Both the position numbers and the translations under genes were made by a program. From Megachile rotundata (lineage: Eukaryota; Arthropoda; Insecta; Hymenoptera; Megachilidae): a stretch of 64,000 nucleotides of DNA. Shown piece by piece: positions 47,220-62,861 of this stretch (the stretch's first letter is position 1; every line of letters begins with the position of its first letter). The notes under the pieces were generated by a model. It did not search any database, was not told the DNA's origin, and saw only the letters and a list, made by a program, of their open reading frames with translations. The DNA is taken from NCBI RefSeq assembly GCF_050947335.1, contig NW_027473314.1, forward strand, positions 992,001 through 1,056,000, written 5' to 3'.

Positions 47220-49207
47220 ATCACAATCATACAATCACAATCATACAATCACAATCATACAATCACAATCATACAATCACAATCATACAATCACAATCAT
47301 ACAATCACAATCATACAATCACAATCATACAATCACAATCATACAATCACAATCATACAATCACAATCATACAATCACAATCATGGAATGACAATCATAC
47401 AATCACAATCATACAATCACAATCATACAATCACAATCATACAATCACAATCATACAATCACAATCATACAATCACAATCATACAATCACAATCATACAA
47501 TCACAATCATACAATCACAATCATACAATCGCAATCAAAGAATCACAATCATACAATCACAATCATACAATCACAATCATACAATCACAATCATACAATA
47601 GCAATCATACAATCACAGTCAAACAATCACAATCATAGAATCACAATCATACAATCACAATCATACAATCACAATCATACAATCACAATCATACAATCAC
47701 AATCATACAATCACAATCATACAATCACAATCATACAATCACAATCATACAATCACAATCATACAATCACAATCATACAATCACAATCATACAATCACAA
47801 TCATACAATCACAATCATACAATCACAATCATGGAATGACAATCATACAATCACAATCATACAATCACAATCATACAATCACAATCATACAATCACAATC
47901 ATACAATCACAATCATACAATCACAATCATACAATCACAATCATACAATCACAATCATACAATCACAATCATACAATCACAATCATAAAATCACAATCAT
48001 ACAATAACAATCATACGATCACAATCATACAATCACAATAATACAATCACAATCAAACAGTCAGAATCATACAATCACAATCATACAATCACGATCATAC
48101 AATCACGATCATACAATCACGATCATAGGATCACAATCATACCATCACAATCATACAATCACAGTCATACAATCACAATCATACAATCACAATCATACAA
48201 TCACAATCATACAATCACAAGCATACAATCACAATCATACAATCACAATCATACAATCACAATCATACAATCACAGTCATACAATCACAATCATACAATC
48301 ACAGTCATACAATCACAATCATACAGTCACAATCATACAATCACAATCATACAATCACAATCATACAATCACAATCATACAATCACAATCATACAATCAC
48401 AATCATACAATCACAATCATACAATCACAATCATACAATCACAATCATACAATCACAATCATACAATCACAATCATACAATCACAATCATACAATCACAA
48501 TCATACAATCACAATCATAGAATGACAATCATACAATCACAATCATACAATCACAATCATACAATCACAATCATACAATCACAATCATACAATCACAATC
48601 ATACAATCGCAATCAAAGAATCACAATCATACAATCACAATCATACAATCACAATCATACAATCACAATCATACAATAGCAATCATACAATCACAGTCAA
48701 ACAATCACAATCATAGAATCACAATCATACAATCACAATCATACAATCACAATCATACAATCACAATCATACAAGCACAATCATACAATCACAATCATAC
48801 AATCACAATCATACAATCACAATCATACAATCACAATCATACAATCACAATCATAAAATCACAATCATACAATAACAATCATACGATCACAATCATACAA
48901 TCACAATAATACAATCACAATCAAACAGTCAGAATCATACAATCACAATCATACAATCACGATCATACAATCACGATCATACAATCACGATCATACGATC
49001 ACAATCATACCATCACAGTCATACAATTACAATCATACAATCACAATCATACAATCATAATCACAAAATCACAATCATACAATCACAATCATACAATCAC
49101 AACCATACAATCACAATCATACAATCACAATCATACAATCACAATCATACAATCACAATCATACAATCACAATCATACAATCACAATCATACAATCACAA
49201 TCATACA
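47220..49207. repeat. 1,988-bp tandem duplication, copy 1 (142 units)
   Basis: CATGGAATGAC marks at about 47383 and 47831, CATAGAATGAC near 48517, and type A markers at 48058 and 48926 all recur at +1,988 bp. The CATAGGATC variant near 48126 is shared with the next copy and with 54.2 kb. Long canonical runs separate the marks. No gene is present. Confidence 0.78.
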
Positions 49208-51170
49208 ATCACAATCATGGAATGACAATCATACAATCACAATCATACAATCACAATCATACAATCACAATCATACAATCACAATCATACAATCACAATC
49301 ATACAATCACAATCATACAATCACAATCATACAATCACAATCATACAATCACAATCATACAATCACAATCATGGAATGACAATCATACAATCACAATCAT
49401 ACAATCACAATCATACAATCACAATCATACAATCACAATCATACAATCACAATCATACAATCACAATCATACAATCACAATCATACAATCACAATCATAC
49501 AATCACAATCATACAATCGCAATCAAAGAATCACAATCATACAATCACAATCATACAATCACAATCATACAATCACAATCATACAATAGCAATCATACAA
49601 TCACAGTCAAACAATCACAATCATAGAATCACAATCATACAATCACAATCATACAATCACAATCATACAATCACAATCATACAATCACAATCATACAATC
49701 ACAATCATACAATCACAATCATACAATCACAATCATACAATCACAATCATACAATCACAATCATACAATCACAATCATACAATCACAATCATACAATCAC
49801 AATCATACAATCACAATCATGGAATGACAATCATACAATCACAATCATACAATCACAATCATACAATCACAATCATACAATCACAATCATACAATCACAA
49901 TCATACAATCACAATCATACAATCACAATCATACAATCACAATCATACAATCACAATCATACAATCACAATCATAAAATCACAATCATACAATAACAATC
50001 ATACGATCACAATCATACAATCACAATAATACAATCACAATCAAACAGTCAGAATCATACAATCACAATCATACAATCACGATCATACAATCACGATCAT
50101 ACAATCACGATCATAGGATCACAATCATACCATCACAATCATACAATCACAGTCATACAATCACAATCATACAATCACAATCATACAATCACAATCATAC
50201 AATCACAAGCATACAATCACAATCATACAATCACAATCATACAATCACAATCATACAATCACAGTCATACAATCACAATCATACAATCACAGTCATACAA
50301 TCACAATCATACAGTCACAATCATACAATCACAATCATACAATCACAATCATACAATCACAATCATACAATCACAATCATACAATCACAATCATACAATC
50401 ACAATCATACAATCACAATCATACAATCACAATCATACAATCACAATCATACAATCACAATCATACAATCACAATCATACAATCACAATCATACAATCAC
50501 AATCATAGAATGACAATCATACAATCACAATCATACAATCACAATCATACAATCACAATCATACAATCACAATCATACAATCACAATCATACAATCGCAA
50601 TCAAAGAATCACAATCATACAATCACAATCATACAATCACAATCATACAATCACAATCATACAATAGCAATCATACAATCACAGTCAAACAATCACAATC
50701 ATAGAATCACAATCATACAATCACAATCATACAATCACAATCATACAATCACAATCATACAAGCACAATCATACAATCACAATCATACAATCACAATCAT
50801 ACAATCACAATCATACAATCACAATCATACAATCACAATCATAAAATCACAATCATACAATAACAATCATACGATCACAATCATACAATCACAATAATAC
50901 AATCACAATCAAACAGTCAGAATCATACAATCACAATCATACAATCACGATCATACAATCACGATCATACAATCACGATCATACGATCACAATCATACCA
51001 TCACAGTCATACAATTACAATCATACAATCACAATCATACAATCATAATCACAAAATCACAATCATACAATCACAATCATACAATCACAACCATACAATC
51101 ACAATCATACAATCACAATCATACAATCACAATCATACAATCACAATCATACAATCACAATCATACAATC
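49208..51170. repeat. 1,988-bp tandem duplication, copy 2
   Basis: This matches the preceding block (CATGGAATGAC at about 49371 and 49819, CATAGAATGAC near 50505, type A markers 50046 and 50914). One extra CATGGAATGAC lies near 49217, 154 bp before the first shared one. The right part (about 49,376 onward) also matches 53,464 onward at +4,088 bp. No gene is present. Confidence 0.78.
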
Positions 51171-52800
51171 ACAATCGTACAATCGCAATCAAAGAATCAC
51201 AATCATACGATCACAATCATACAATCACAATCATACAATCACAATCATACAATCACAATCATACAATCACAATCATACAATCACAATCATACAATCACAA
51301 TCATACAATCATAATCATACAATCACAATCATACAAGGACAATCATACAATCACAGTCATGCAGTCACAATCATACAATCGCAACCACACAACCACAATC
51401 TTACAATCACAATCATACGATCACAATCATACGATCACAATCATACCATCACAATCATACAATCACAATCATACAATCACAATCATACAATCACAATCAT
51501 ACAATCACAAGCATACAATCACAATCATACAATCATAATCATACAATCACAATCATACACTCACAATCATACGATCACAATCATACAGTCACAGTCATAC
51601 AATCGCAATCACACAATCACAATCTTACAATCACAATCATACAATCACAATCATACAATCACAATCATACAATCACAATCATACAATCACAATCATACAA
51701 TCACAGTCATACAATCACAATCATACAATCACAGTCATACAATCACAATCATACAGTCACAATCATACAATCACAATCATACAATCACAATCATACAATC
51801 ACAATCATACAATCACAGTCATACAATCACAATCATACAATCACAATCATAGAATCACAATCATACAATCACAAGCATACAATCACAATCATACAATCAC
51901 AATCATACAATCACAATCATACAATCACAATCATACAATCACAATCATACAATCACAATCATAGAATGACAATCATACAATCACAATCATACAATCACAA
52001 TCATACAATCACAATCATACAATCACAATCATACAATCACAATCATACAATCACAATCATACAATCGCAATCAAAGAATCACAATCATACAATCACAATC
52101 ATACAATCACAATCATACAATCACAATCATACAATAGCAATCATACAATCACAGTCAAACAATCACAATCATAGAATCACAATCATACAATCACAATCAT
52201 ACAATCACAATCATACAATCACAATCATACAAGCACAATCATACAATCACAATCATACAATCACAATCATACAATCACAATCATACAATCACAATCATAC
52301 AATCACAATCATAAAATCACAATCATACAATAACAATCATACGATCACAATCATACAATCACAATAATACAATCACAATCAAACAGTCAGAATCATACAA
52401 TCACAATCATACAATCACGATCATACAATCACGATCATACAATCACAATCATACAATCACAATCATACAGTCACAATCATACAATTGCAATCACACAACC
52501 ACAATCATACAATCACAGTCATACAATCACAATCATACAATCACAATCATACAATCACAATCATACAATCACAATCATACAATCACAATCATACAATCAC
52601 AGTCATACAATCACAATCATACAATCACAGTCATACAATCACAATCATACAGAAACAATCATACAACCTTAATCATACAACCACAATCATACGATCACAA
52701 TCATACCATCACAATCATACAATCACAATCATACAATCACAATCATACAATCACAATCATACAATCACAATCATACAATCACAATCATACAATCATAATC
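51171..52800. repeat. Satellite segment shared with 55.3-56.5 kb at +4,088 bp
   Basis: Contains CAATCGC-AAAGAATC near 51180, the CAAGGAC-CATGCAGTCAC module near 51337, a CATACACTCAC unit near 51556, CATAGAATGAC near 51961 and a type A marker at 52384. All except the last stretch recur 4,088 bp downstream. From about 52,440 it switches to the CAGTCAC-ACAATTGC string seen at 46.95 kb, then to CAGAAAC-CCTTAATC, marking a junction. No gene is present. Confidence 0.72.
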
Positions 52801-55001
52801 ATGCAATCACAATCATACAAGGACAATCATACAATCACAATCATGCAGTCAAAATCATACAATCGCAATCACCCAACCACAATCTTACAATCACAATCAT
52901 ACGATCACAATCATACCATCACAATCATACAATCACAATCATACAATCACAATCATACAATCACAATCATACAATCACAATCATACAATCACAATCATAC
53001 AGTCACAATCATACAATTGCAATCACACAACCACAATCATACAATCACAGTCATACAATCACAATCATACAATCACAATCATACAATCACAATCATACAA
53101 TCACAATCATACAATCACAATCATACAATCACAGTCATACAATCACAATCATACAATCACAGTCATACAATCACAATCATACAGTCACAATCATACAATC
53201 ACAATCATACAATCACAATCATACAATCACAATCATACAATCACAATCATACAATCACAATCATACAATCGCAATCATACAATCACAATCATACAATCAC
53301 AATCATACAATCACAATCATACAATCACAATCATACAATCACAATCATACAATCACAATCATACAATCACAATCATACAATCACAATCATACAATCACAA
53401 TCATACAATCACAATCATACAATCACAATCATACAATCACAATCATACAATCACAATCATGGAATGACAATCATACAATCACAATCATACAATCACAATC
53501 ATACAATCACAATCATACAATCACAATCATACAATCACAATCATACAATCACAATCATACAATCACAATCATACAATCACAATCATACAATCACAATCAT
53601 ACAATCGCAATCAAAGAATCACAATCATACAATCACAATCATACAATCACAATCATACAATCACAATCATACAATAGCAATCATACAATCACAGTCAAAC
53701 AATCACAATCATAGAATCACAATCATACAATCACAATCATACAATCACAATCATACAATCACAATCATACAATCACAATCATACAATCACAATCATACAA
53801 TCACAATCATACAATCACAATCATACAATCACAATCATACAATCACAATCATACAATCACAATCATACAATCACAATCATACAATCACAATCATGGAATG
53901 ACAATCATACAATCACAATCATACAATCACAATCATACAATCACAATCATACAATCACAATCATACAATCACAATCATACAATCACAATCATACAATCAC
54001 AATCATACAATCACAATCATACAATCACAATCATACAATCACAATCATACAATCACAATCATAAAATCACAATCATACAATAACAATCATACGATCACAA
54101 TCATACAATCACAATAATACAATCACAATCAAACAGTCAGAATCATACAATCACAATCATACAATCACGATCATACAATCACGATCATACAATCACGATC
54201 ATAGGATCACAATCATACCATCACAATCATACAATCACAGTCATACAATCACAATCATACAATCACAATCATACAATCACAATCATACAATCACAAGCAT
54301 ACAATCACAATCATACAATCACAATCATACAATCACAATCATACAATCACAGTCATACAATCACAATCATACAATCACAGTCATACAATCACAATCATAC
54401 AGTCACAATCATACAATCACAATCATACAATCACAATCATACAATCACAATCATACAATCACAATCATACAATCACAATCATACAATCACAATCATACAA
54501 TCACAATCATACAATCACAATCATACAATCACAATCATACAATCACAATCATACAATCACAATCATACAATCACAATCATACAATCACAATCATAGAATG
54601 ACAATCATACAATCACAATCATACAATCACAATCATACAATCACAATCATACAATCACAATCATACAATCACAATCATACAATCGCAATCAAAGAATCAC
54701 AATCATACAATCACAATCATACAATCACAATCATACAATCACAATCATACAATAGCAATCATACAATCACAGTCAAACAATCACAATCATAGAATCACAA
54801 TCATACAATCACAATCATACAATCACAATCATACAATCACAATCATACAAGCACAATCATACAATCACAATCATACAATCACAATCATACAATCACAATC
54901 ATACAATCACAATCATACAATCACAATCATAAAATCACAATCATACAATAACAATCATACGATCACAATCATACAATCACAATAATACAATCACAATCAA
55001 A
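52801..55001. repeat. Satellite segment built from 46.7-kb and 49.4-kb blocks
   Basis: The left part (52,801 to about 53,400, with CACCCAACC and ACAATTGC) matches 46,739 onward at +6,062 bp. The right part (CATGGAATGAC near 53459 and 53893, CATAGGATC near 54202, CATAGAATGAC near 54593) matches 49,376 onward at +4,074 to +4,088 bp. The CATGGAATGAC spacing is 434 bp here against 448 bp in the other copies, a loss of one unit. The type A marker is at 54134. No gene is present. Confidence 0.74.
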
Positions 55002-56457
55002 CAGTCAGAATCATACAATCACAATCATACAATCACGATCATACAATCACGATCATACAATCACGATCATACGATCACAATCATACCATCACAGTCATAC
55101 AATTACAATCATACAATCACAATCATACAATCATAATCACAAAATCACAATCATACAATCACAATCATACAATCACAACCATACAATCACAATCATACAA
55201 TCACAATCATACAATCACAATCATACAATCACAATCATACAATCACAATCATACAATCACAATCGTACAATCGCAATCAAAGAATCACAATCATACGATC
55301 ACAATCATACAATCACAATCATACAATCACAATCATACAATCACAATCATACAATCACAATCATACAATCACAATCATACAATCACAATCATACAATCAT
55401 AATCATACAATCACAATCATACAAGGACAATCATACAATCACAGTCATGCAGTCACAATCATACAATCGCAACCACACAACCACAATCTTACAATCACAA
55501 TCATACGATCACAATCATACGATCACAATCATACCATCACAATCATACAATCACAATCATACAATCACAATCATACAATCACAATCATACAATCACAAGC
55601 ATACAATCACAATCATACAATCATAATCATACAATCACAATCATACACTCACAATCATACGATCACAATCATACAGTCACAGTCATACAATCGCAATCAC
55701 ACAATCACAATCTTACAATCACAATCATACAATCACAATCATACAATCACAATCATACAATCACAATCATACAATCACAATCATACAATCACAGTCATAC
55801 AATCACAATCATACAATCACAGTCATACAATCACAATCATACAGTCACAATCATACAATCACAATCATACAATCACAATCATACAATCACAATCATACAA
55901 TCACAGTCATACAATCACAATCATACAATCACAATCATAGAATCACAATCATACAATCACAAGCATACAATCACAATCATACAATCACAATCATACAATC
56001 ACAATCATACAATCACAATCATACAATCACAATCATACAATCACAATCATAGAATGACAATCATACAATCACAATCATACAATCACAATCATACAATCAC
56101 AATCATACAATCACAATCATACAATCACAATCATACAATCACAATCATACAATCGCAATCAAAGAATCACAATCATACAATCACAATCATACAATCACAA
56201 TCATACAATCACAATCATACAATAGCAATCATACAATCACAGTCAAACAATCACAATCATAGAATCACAATCATACAATCACAATCATACAATCACAATC
56301 ATACAATCACAATCATACAAGCACAATCATACAATCACAATCATACAATCACAATCATACAATCACAATCATACAATCACAATCATAAAATCACAATCAT
56401 ACAATAACAATCATACGATCACAATCATACAATCACAATAATACAATCACAATCAAA
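55002..56457. repeat. About 1.46-kb higher-order unit, copy 1 of 3 (1,456 bp)
   Basis: Runs from the type A marker at 55002 to the next at 56458. In order it contains three CACGATC units, CATACGATC, CATAATC, CACAACC, CAATCGC-AAAGAATC, CAAGGAC, CATGCAGTCAC, CACAAGCATAC, CATACACTCAC, CATAGAATGAC and AATAATAC. This order is the clearest single statement of the right-domain cassette. No gene is present. Confidence 0.82.
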
Positions 56458-57927
56458 CAGTCAGAATCATACAATCACAATCATACAATCACGATCATAC
56501 AATCACGATCATACAATCACGATCATACGATCACAATCATACCATCACAGTCATACAATTACAATCATACAATCACAATCATACAATCATAATCACAAAA
56601 TCACAATCATACAATCACAATCATACAATCACAACCATACAATCACAATCATACAATCACAATCATACAATCACAATCATACAATCACAATCATACAATC
56701 ACAATCATACAATCACAATCGTACAATCGCAATCAATGAATCACAATCATACGATCACAATCATACAATCACAATCATACAATCACAATCATACAATCAC
56801 AATCATACAATCACAATCATACAATCACAATCATACAATCACAATCATACAATCACAATCATACAATCATAATCATACAATCACAATCATACAAGGACAA
56901 TCATACAATCACAGTCATGCAGTCACAATCATACAATCGCAACCACACAACCACAATCTTACAATCACAATCATACGATCACAATCATACGATCACAATC
57001 ATACCATCACAATCATACAATCACAATCATACAATCACAATCATACAATCACAATCATACAATCACAAGCATACAATCACAATCATACAATCATAATCAT
57101 ACAATCACAATCATACACTCACAATCATACGATCACAATCATACAGTCACAGTCATACAATCGCAATCACACAATCACAATCTTACAATCACAATCATAC
57201 AATCACAATCATACAATCACAATCATACAATCACAATCATACAATCACAATCATACAATCACAGTCATACAATCACAATCATACAATCACAGTCATACAA
57301 TCACAATCATACAGTCACAATCATACAATCACAATCATACAATCACAATCATACAATCACAATCATACAATCACAGTCATACAATCACAATCATACAATC
57401 ACAATCATAGAATCACAATCATACAATCACAAGCATACAATCACAATCATACAATCACAATCATACAATCACAATCATACAATCACAATCATACAATCAC
57501 AATCATACAATCACAATCATAGAATGACAATCATACAATCACAATCATACAATCACAATCATACAATCACAATCATACAATCACAATCATACAATCACAA
57601 TCATACAATCACAATCATACAATCGCAATCAAAGAATCACAATCATACAATCACAATCATACAATCACAATCATACAATCACAATCATACAATAGCAATC
57701 ATACAATCACAGTCAAACAATCACAATCATAGAATCACAATCATACAATCACAATCATACAATCACAATCATACAATCACAATCATACAAGCACAATCAT
57801 ACAATCACAATCATACAATCACAATCATACAATCACAATCATACAATCACAATCATAAAATCACAATCATACAATAACAATCATACGATCACAATCATAC
57901 AATCACAATAATACAATCACAATCAAA
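56458..57927. repeat. About 1.46-kb higher-order unit, copy 2 of 3 (1,470 bp)
   Basis: Same order of variants as the previous copy, one unit longer. It carries AATCAATGAATC near 56731 where copy 1 has AATCAAAGAATC. Copy 3 shares that change, so copies 2 and 3 are the most recent pair. No gene is present. Confidence 0.82.
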
Positions 57928-59383
57928 CAGTCAGAATCATACAATCACAATCATACAATCACGATCATACAATCACGATCATACAATCACGATCATACGA
58001 TCACAATCATACCATCACAGTCATACAATTACAATCATACAATCACAATCATACAATCATAATCACAAAATCACAATCATACAATCACAATCATACAATC
58101 ACAACCATACAATCACAATCATACAATCACAATCATACAATCACAATCATACAATCACAATCATACAATCACAATCATACAATCACAATCGTACAATCGC
58201 AATCAATGAATCACAATCATACGATCACAATCATACAATCACAATCATACAATCACAATCATACAATCACAATCATACAATCACAATCATACAATCACAA
58301 TCATACAATCACAATCATACAATCACAATCATACAATCACAATCATACAATCATAATCATACAATCACAATCATACAAGGACAATCATACAATCACAGTC
58401 ATGCAGTCACAATCATACAATCGCAACCACACAACCACAATCTTACAATCACAATCATACGATCACAATCATACGATCACAATCATACCATCACAATCAT
58501 ACAATCACAATCATACAATCACAATCATACAATCACAATCATACAATCACAAGCATACAATCACAATCATACAATCATAATCATACAATCACAATCATAC
58601 AATCACAATCATACGATCACAATCATACAGTCACAGTCATACAATCGCAATCACACAATCACAATCTTACAATCACAATCATACAATCACAATCATACAA
58701 TCACAATCATACAATCACAATCATACAATCACAATCATACAATCACAGTCATACAATCACAATCATACAATCACAGTCATACAATCACAATCATACAGTC
58801 ACAATCATACAATCACAATCATACAATCACAATCATACAATCACAATCATACAATCACAATCATACAATCACAATCATACAATCACAATCATACAATCAC
58901 AATCATACAATCTCAATCATACAATCACAATCATACAATCACAATCATAGAATGACAATCATACAATCACAATCATACAATCACAATCATACAATCACAA
59001 TCATACAATCACAATCATACAATCACAATCATACAATCACAATCATACAATCACAATCATACAATCGCAATCAAAGAATCACAATCATACAATCACAATC
59101 ATACAATCACAATCATACAATCACAATCATACAATCACAATCATACAATAGCAATCATACAATCACAGTCAAACAATCACAATCATAGAATCACAATCAT
59201 ACAATCACAATCATACAATCACCATCATACAATCACAATCATACAAGCACAATCATACAATCACAATCATACAATCACTATCATACAATCACAATCATAC
59301 AATCACAATCATAAAATCACAATCATACAATAACAATCATACGATCACAATCATACAATCACAATAATACAATCACAATCAAA
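57928..59383. repeat. About 1.46-kb higher-order unit, copy 3 of 3 (1,456 bp)
   Basis: Shares AATCAATGAATC (near 58201) with copy 2. It differs in having an ordinary CATACAATCAC where copies 1 and 2 have CATACACTCAC, a CAATCTCAATC unit near 58909, and CACCATC near 59220 and CACTATC near 59276. No gene is present. Confidence 0.8.
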
Positions 59384-61489
59384 CAGTCAGAATCATACAA
59401 TCACAATCATACAATCACGATCATACAATCACGATCATACAATCACGATCATACGATCACAATCATACCATCACAGTCATACAATTACAATCATACAATC
59501 ACAATCATACAATCATAATCACAAAATCACAATCATACAATCACAATCATACAATCACAACCATACAATCACAATCATACAATCACAATCATACAATCAC
59601 AATCATACAATCACAATCATACAATCACAATCATACAATCACAATCGTACAATCGCAATCAAAGAATCACAATCATACGATCACAATCATACAATCACAA
59701 TCATACAATCAAAATCATACAATCACAATCACACAATCACAATCATACAATCACAATCATACAATCATAATCATACAATCACAATCATACAATCACAATC
59801 ATACGATCACAATCATACAGTCACAGTCATACAATCGCAATCACACAATCACAATCTTACAATCACAATCATACGATCACAATCATACTATCACAATCAT
59901 ACAATCACAATCATACAATCACAATCATACAATCGCCATCAAAGAATCACAATCATACGATCACAATCATACAATCACAATCATACAATCACAGTCATAC
60001 AATCGCAATCATACAATCACAATCATACAGAAACAATCATACAACCACAATCATACGATCACAATCATACCATCACAATCATACAATCACAATCATACAA
60101 TCACAATCATACAATCACAATCATACAATCACAATCATACAGTCACAATCATGCAATCACAATCATACAATCACAATCATACAATCACAATCATACAATC
60201 GCAATCATACAATCACAATCATACAATCACAATCATACAATCGCAATCATACAATCACAATCATACAATTACTATCATACAGTCACAATCATACAATCGC
60301 AATCACACAACCACAATCATACAATCACAGTCATACAATCACAATCATACAATCTCAATCATACAATCACAATCATACAATCACAATCATACAATCACAA
60401 TCATACAATCACAGTCATACAATCACAATCATACAATCACAGTCATACAATCACAATCATACAGTCACAATCATACAATCACAATCATACAATCACAATC
60501 ATACAATCACAAACATACAATCACAATCATACAATCACAATCATACAATCACAATCATACAGTCACAATCATGCAATCACAATCATACAATCACAATCAT
60601 ACAATCACAATCATACAATCGCAATCATACAATCACAATCATACAATTACTATCATACAATCACAATCATTCAATCGCAATCACACAATCACAATCTCAC
60701 AATCACGATCATACAATCACGATCATACAATCACAATCTCACAATCACAATCACACAATCACAATCATACAATCATAATCATACAATCGCAATCATGCAA
60801 TCACAATCATACAGAAACAATCATACAATCACTATCATACAATCACAATCATACAATCACAATCATATCATCACAATCATACAATCACAATCATACAATC
60901 ACAATCATACAATCGCAATCATACAATCACAATCATACAGAAACAATCATACAACCTTAATTATACAACCACAATCATACGATCACAATCATACAATCAC
61001 AATCATACAATCACAATCATACAGTCACAATCATACAATCACAATCATACAATCACAATCATACAATCATAATCATACAATCACAATCATACAATCACAA
61101 TCATACAATCACAATCATACAATCACAATCATACAATCACAGTCATACAATCACAATCATACAATCACAGTCATACAATCACAATCATACAGTCACAATC
61201 ATACAATCACAATCATACAATCACAATCATACAATCACAATCATACAATCACAATCATACAATCACAATCATACAATCACAATCATACAGTCACAATCAT
61301 GCAATCACAATCATACAATCACAATCATACAATCACAATCATACAATCGCAATCATACAATCACAATCATACAATTACTATCATACAATCATAATCATTC
61401 AATCGCAATCATACAATCACAATCTCACAATCACGATCATACAATCACGATCATACAATCACAATCTCACAATCACAATCACACAATCA
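59384..61489. repeat. Satellite segment rich in type B cassettes
   Basis: After a type A marker at 59384 the segment passes into a CAGTCAC-CAATCGC string, then three type B markers at 60272, 60650 and 61378. The part from about 60,550 to 61,070 follows the same variant order as 20,570-21,260, including CATGCAATC, TATCATC and CCTTAATTATAC, so it is a dispersed copy of the mid-window cassette. A shortened CAGAAAC string lacking CCTTAATC lies near 60029. No gene is present. Confidence 0.74.
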
Positions 61490-62861
61490 CAATCATACAA
61501 TCATAATCATACAATCGCAATCATGCAATCACAATCATACAGAAACAATCATACAATCACAATCATACAATCACAATCATACAATCACAATCATACAGTC
61601 ACAATCATACAATCACAATCATACAATCATAATCATACAATCACAATCATACAAGGACAATCATACAATCACAATCATACAGTCACAATCATACAATCGC
61701 AATCACACAACCACAATCATACAATCACAGTCATACAATCACAATCATACAATCACAATCATACAATCACAATCATACAATCACAATCATACAATCACAA
61801 TCATACAATCACAGTCATACAATCACAATCATACAATCACAGTCATACAATCACAATCATACAGTCACAATCATACAATCACAATCATACAATCACAATC
61901 ATACAATCACAATCATACAATCACAATCATACAATCACAATCATACAATCACAATCATACAATCACAATCATACAATCACAATCATAGAATCACAATCAT
62001 ACAATCACAATCATACAATCACAATCATACAATCACAATCATACAATCACAATCATACAATCACAATCATACAATCACAATCACACAATCACAATCATAC
62101 AATCGCAATCAAAGAATCACAATCATACAATCACAATCATACAATCACAATCATACAATAGCAATCATACAATCACAGTCAAACAATCACAATCATAGAA
62201 TCACAATCATACAATCACAATCATACAATCACAATCATACAATAACAATCATACAAGCACAATCATACAATCACAATCATACAATCACAATCATACAATC
62301 ACAATCATACAATCACAATCATACAATCACAATCATACAATCACAATCATAAAATCACAATCATACAATAACAATCATACGATCACAATCATACAATCAC
62401 AATCATACAATCACAATCAAACAGACAGAATCATACAATCACAATCATACAATCACGATCATACAATCACGATCATACAATCACGATCATACAATCACAA
62501 TCATACCATCGCAGTCATACAATTACAATCATACAATCACAATCATACAATCATAATCACAAAATCACAATCATACAATCACAATCATACAATCACAACC
62601 ATACAATCACAATCATACAATCACAATCATACAATCACAATCATACAATCACAATCATACAATCACAATCATACAATCACAATCATACAATCACAATCGT
62701 ACAATCGCAATCAAAGAATCACAATCATACGATCACAATCATACAATCACAATCATACAATCACAATCATACAATCACAATCATACAATCACAATCATAC
62801 AATCACAATCATACAATCACAATCATACAATCACAATCATACAATCGCAATCATACAATGA
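61490..62861. repeat. 1,372-bp tandem duplication, copy 1 (98 units)
   Basis: CAAGGAC (61655), CAATCGC-AAAGAATC (near 62101), the CAATAGC unit near 62158 and the type A marker (62422, altered to ACAGACAG) recur about 1,358-1,372 bp downstream. ACCATCGCAGTC near 62507 is private to this copy. The left boundary is uncertain by about 100 bp. No gene is present. Confidence 0.76.

Noticed and set aside
47380..47400. GGAATG string resembling the human satellite II/III pentamer (also near 49217, 49371, 53459 and 53893).
   Set aside because: It arises as a two-base variant of the 14-mer and is not itself repeated in tandem.
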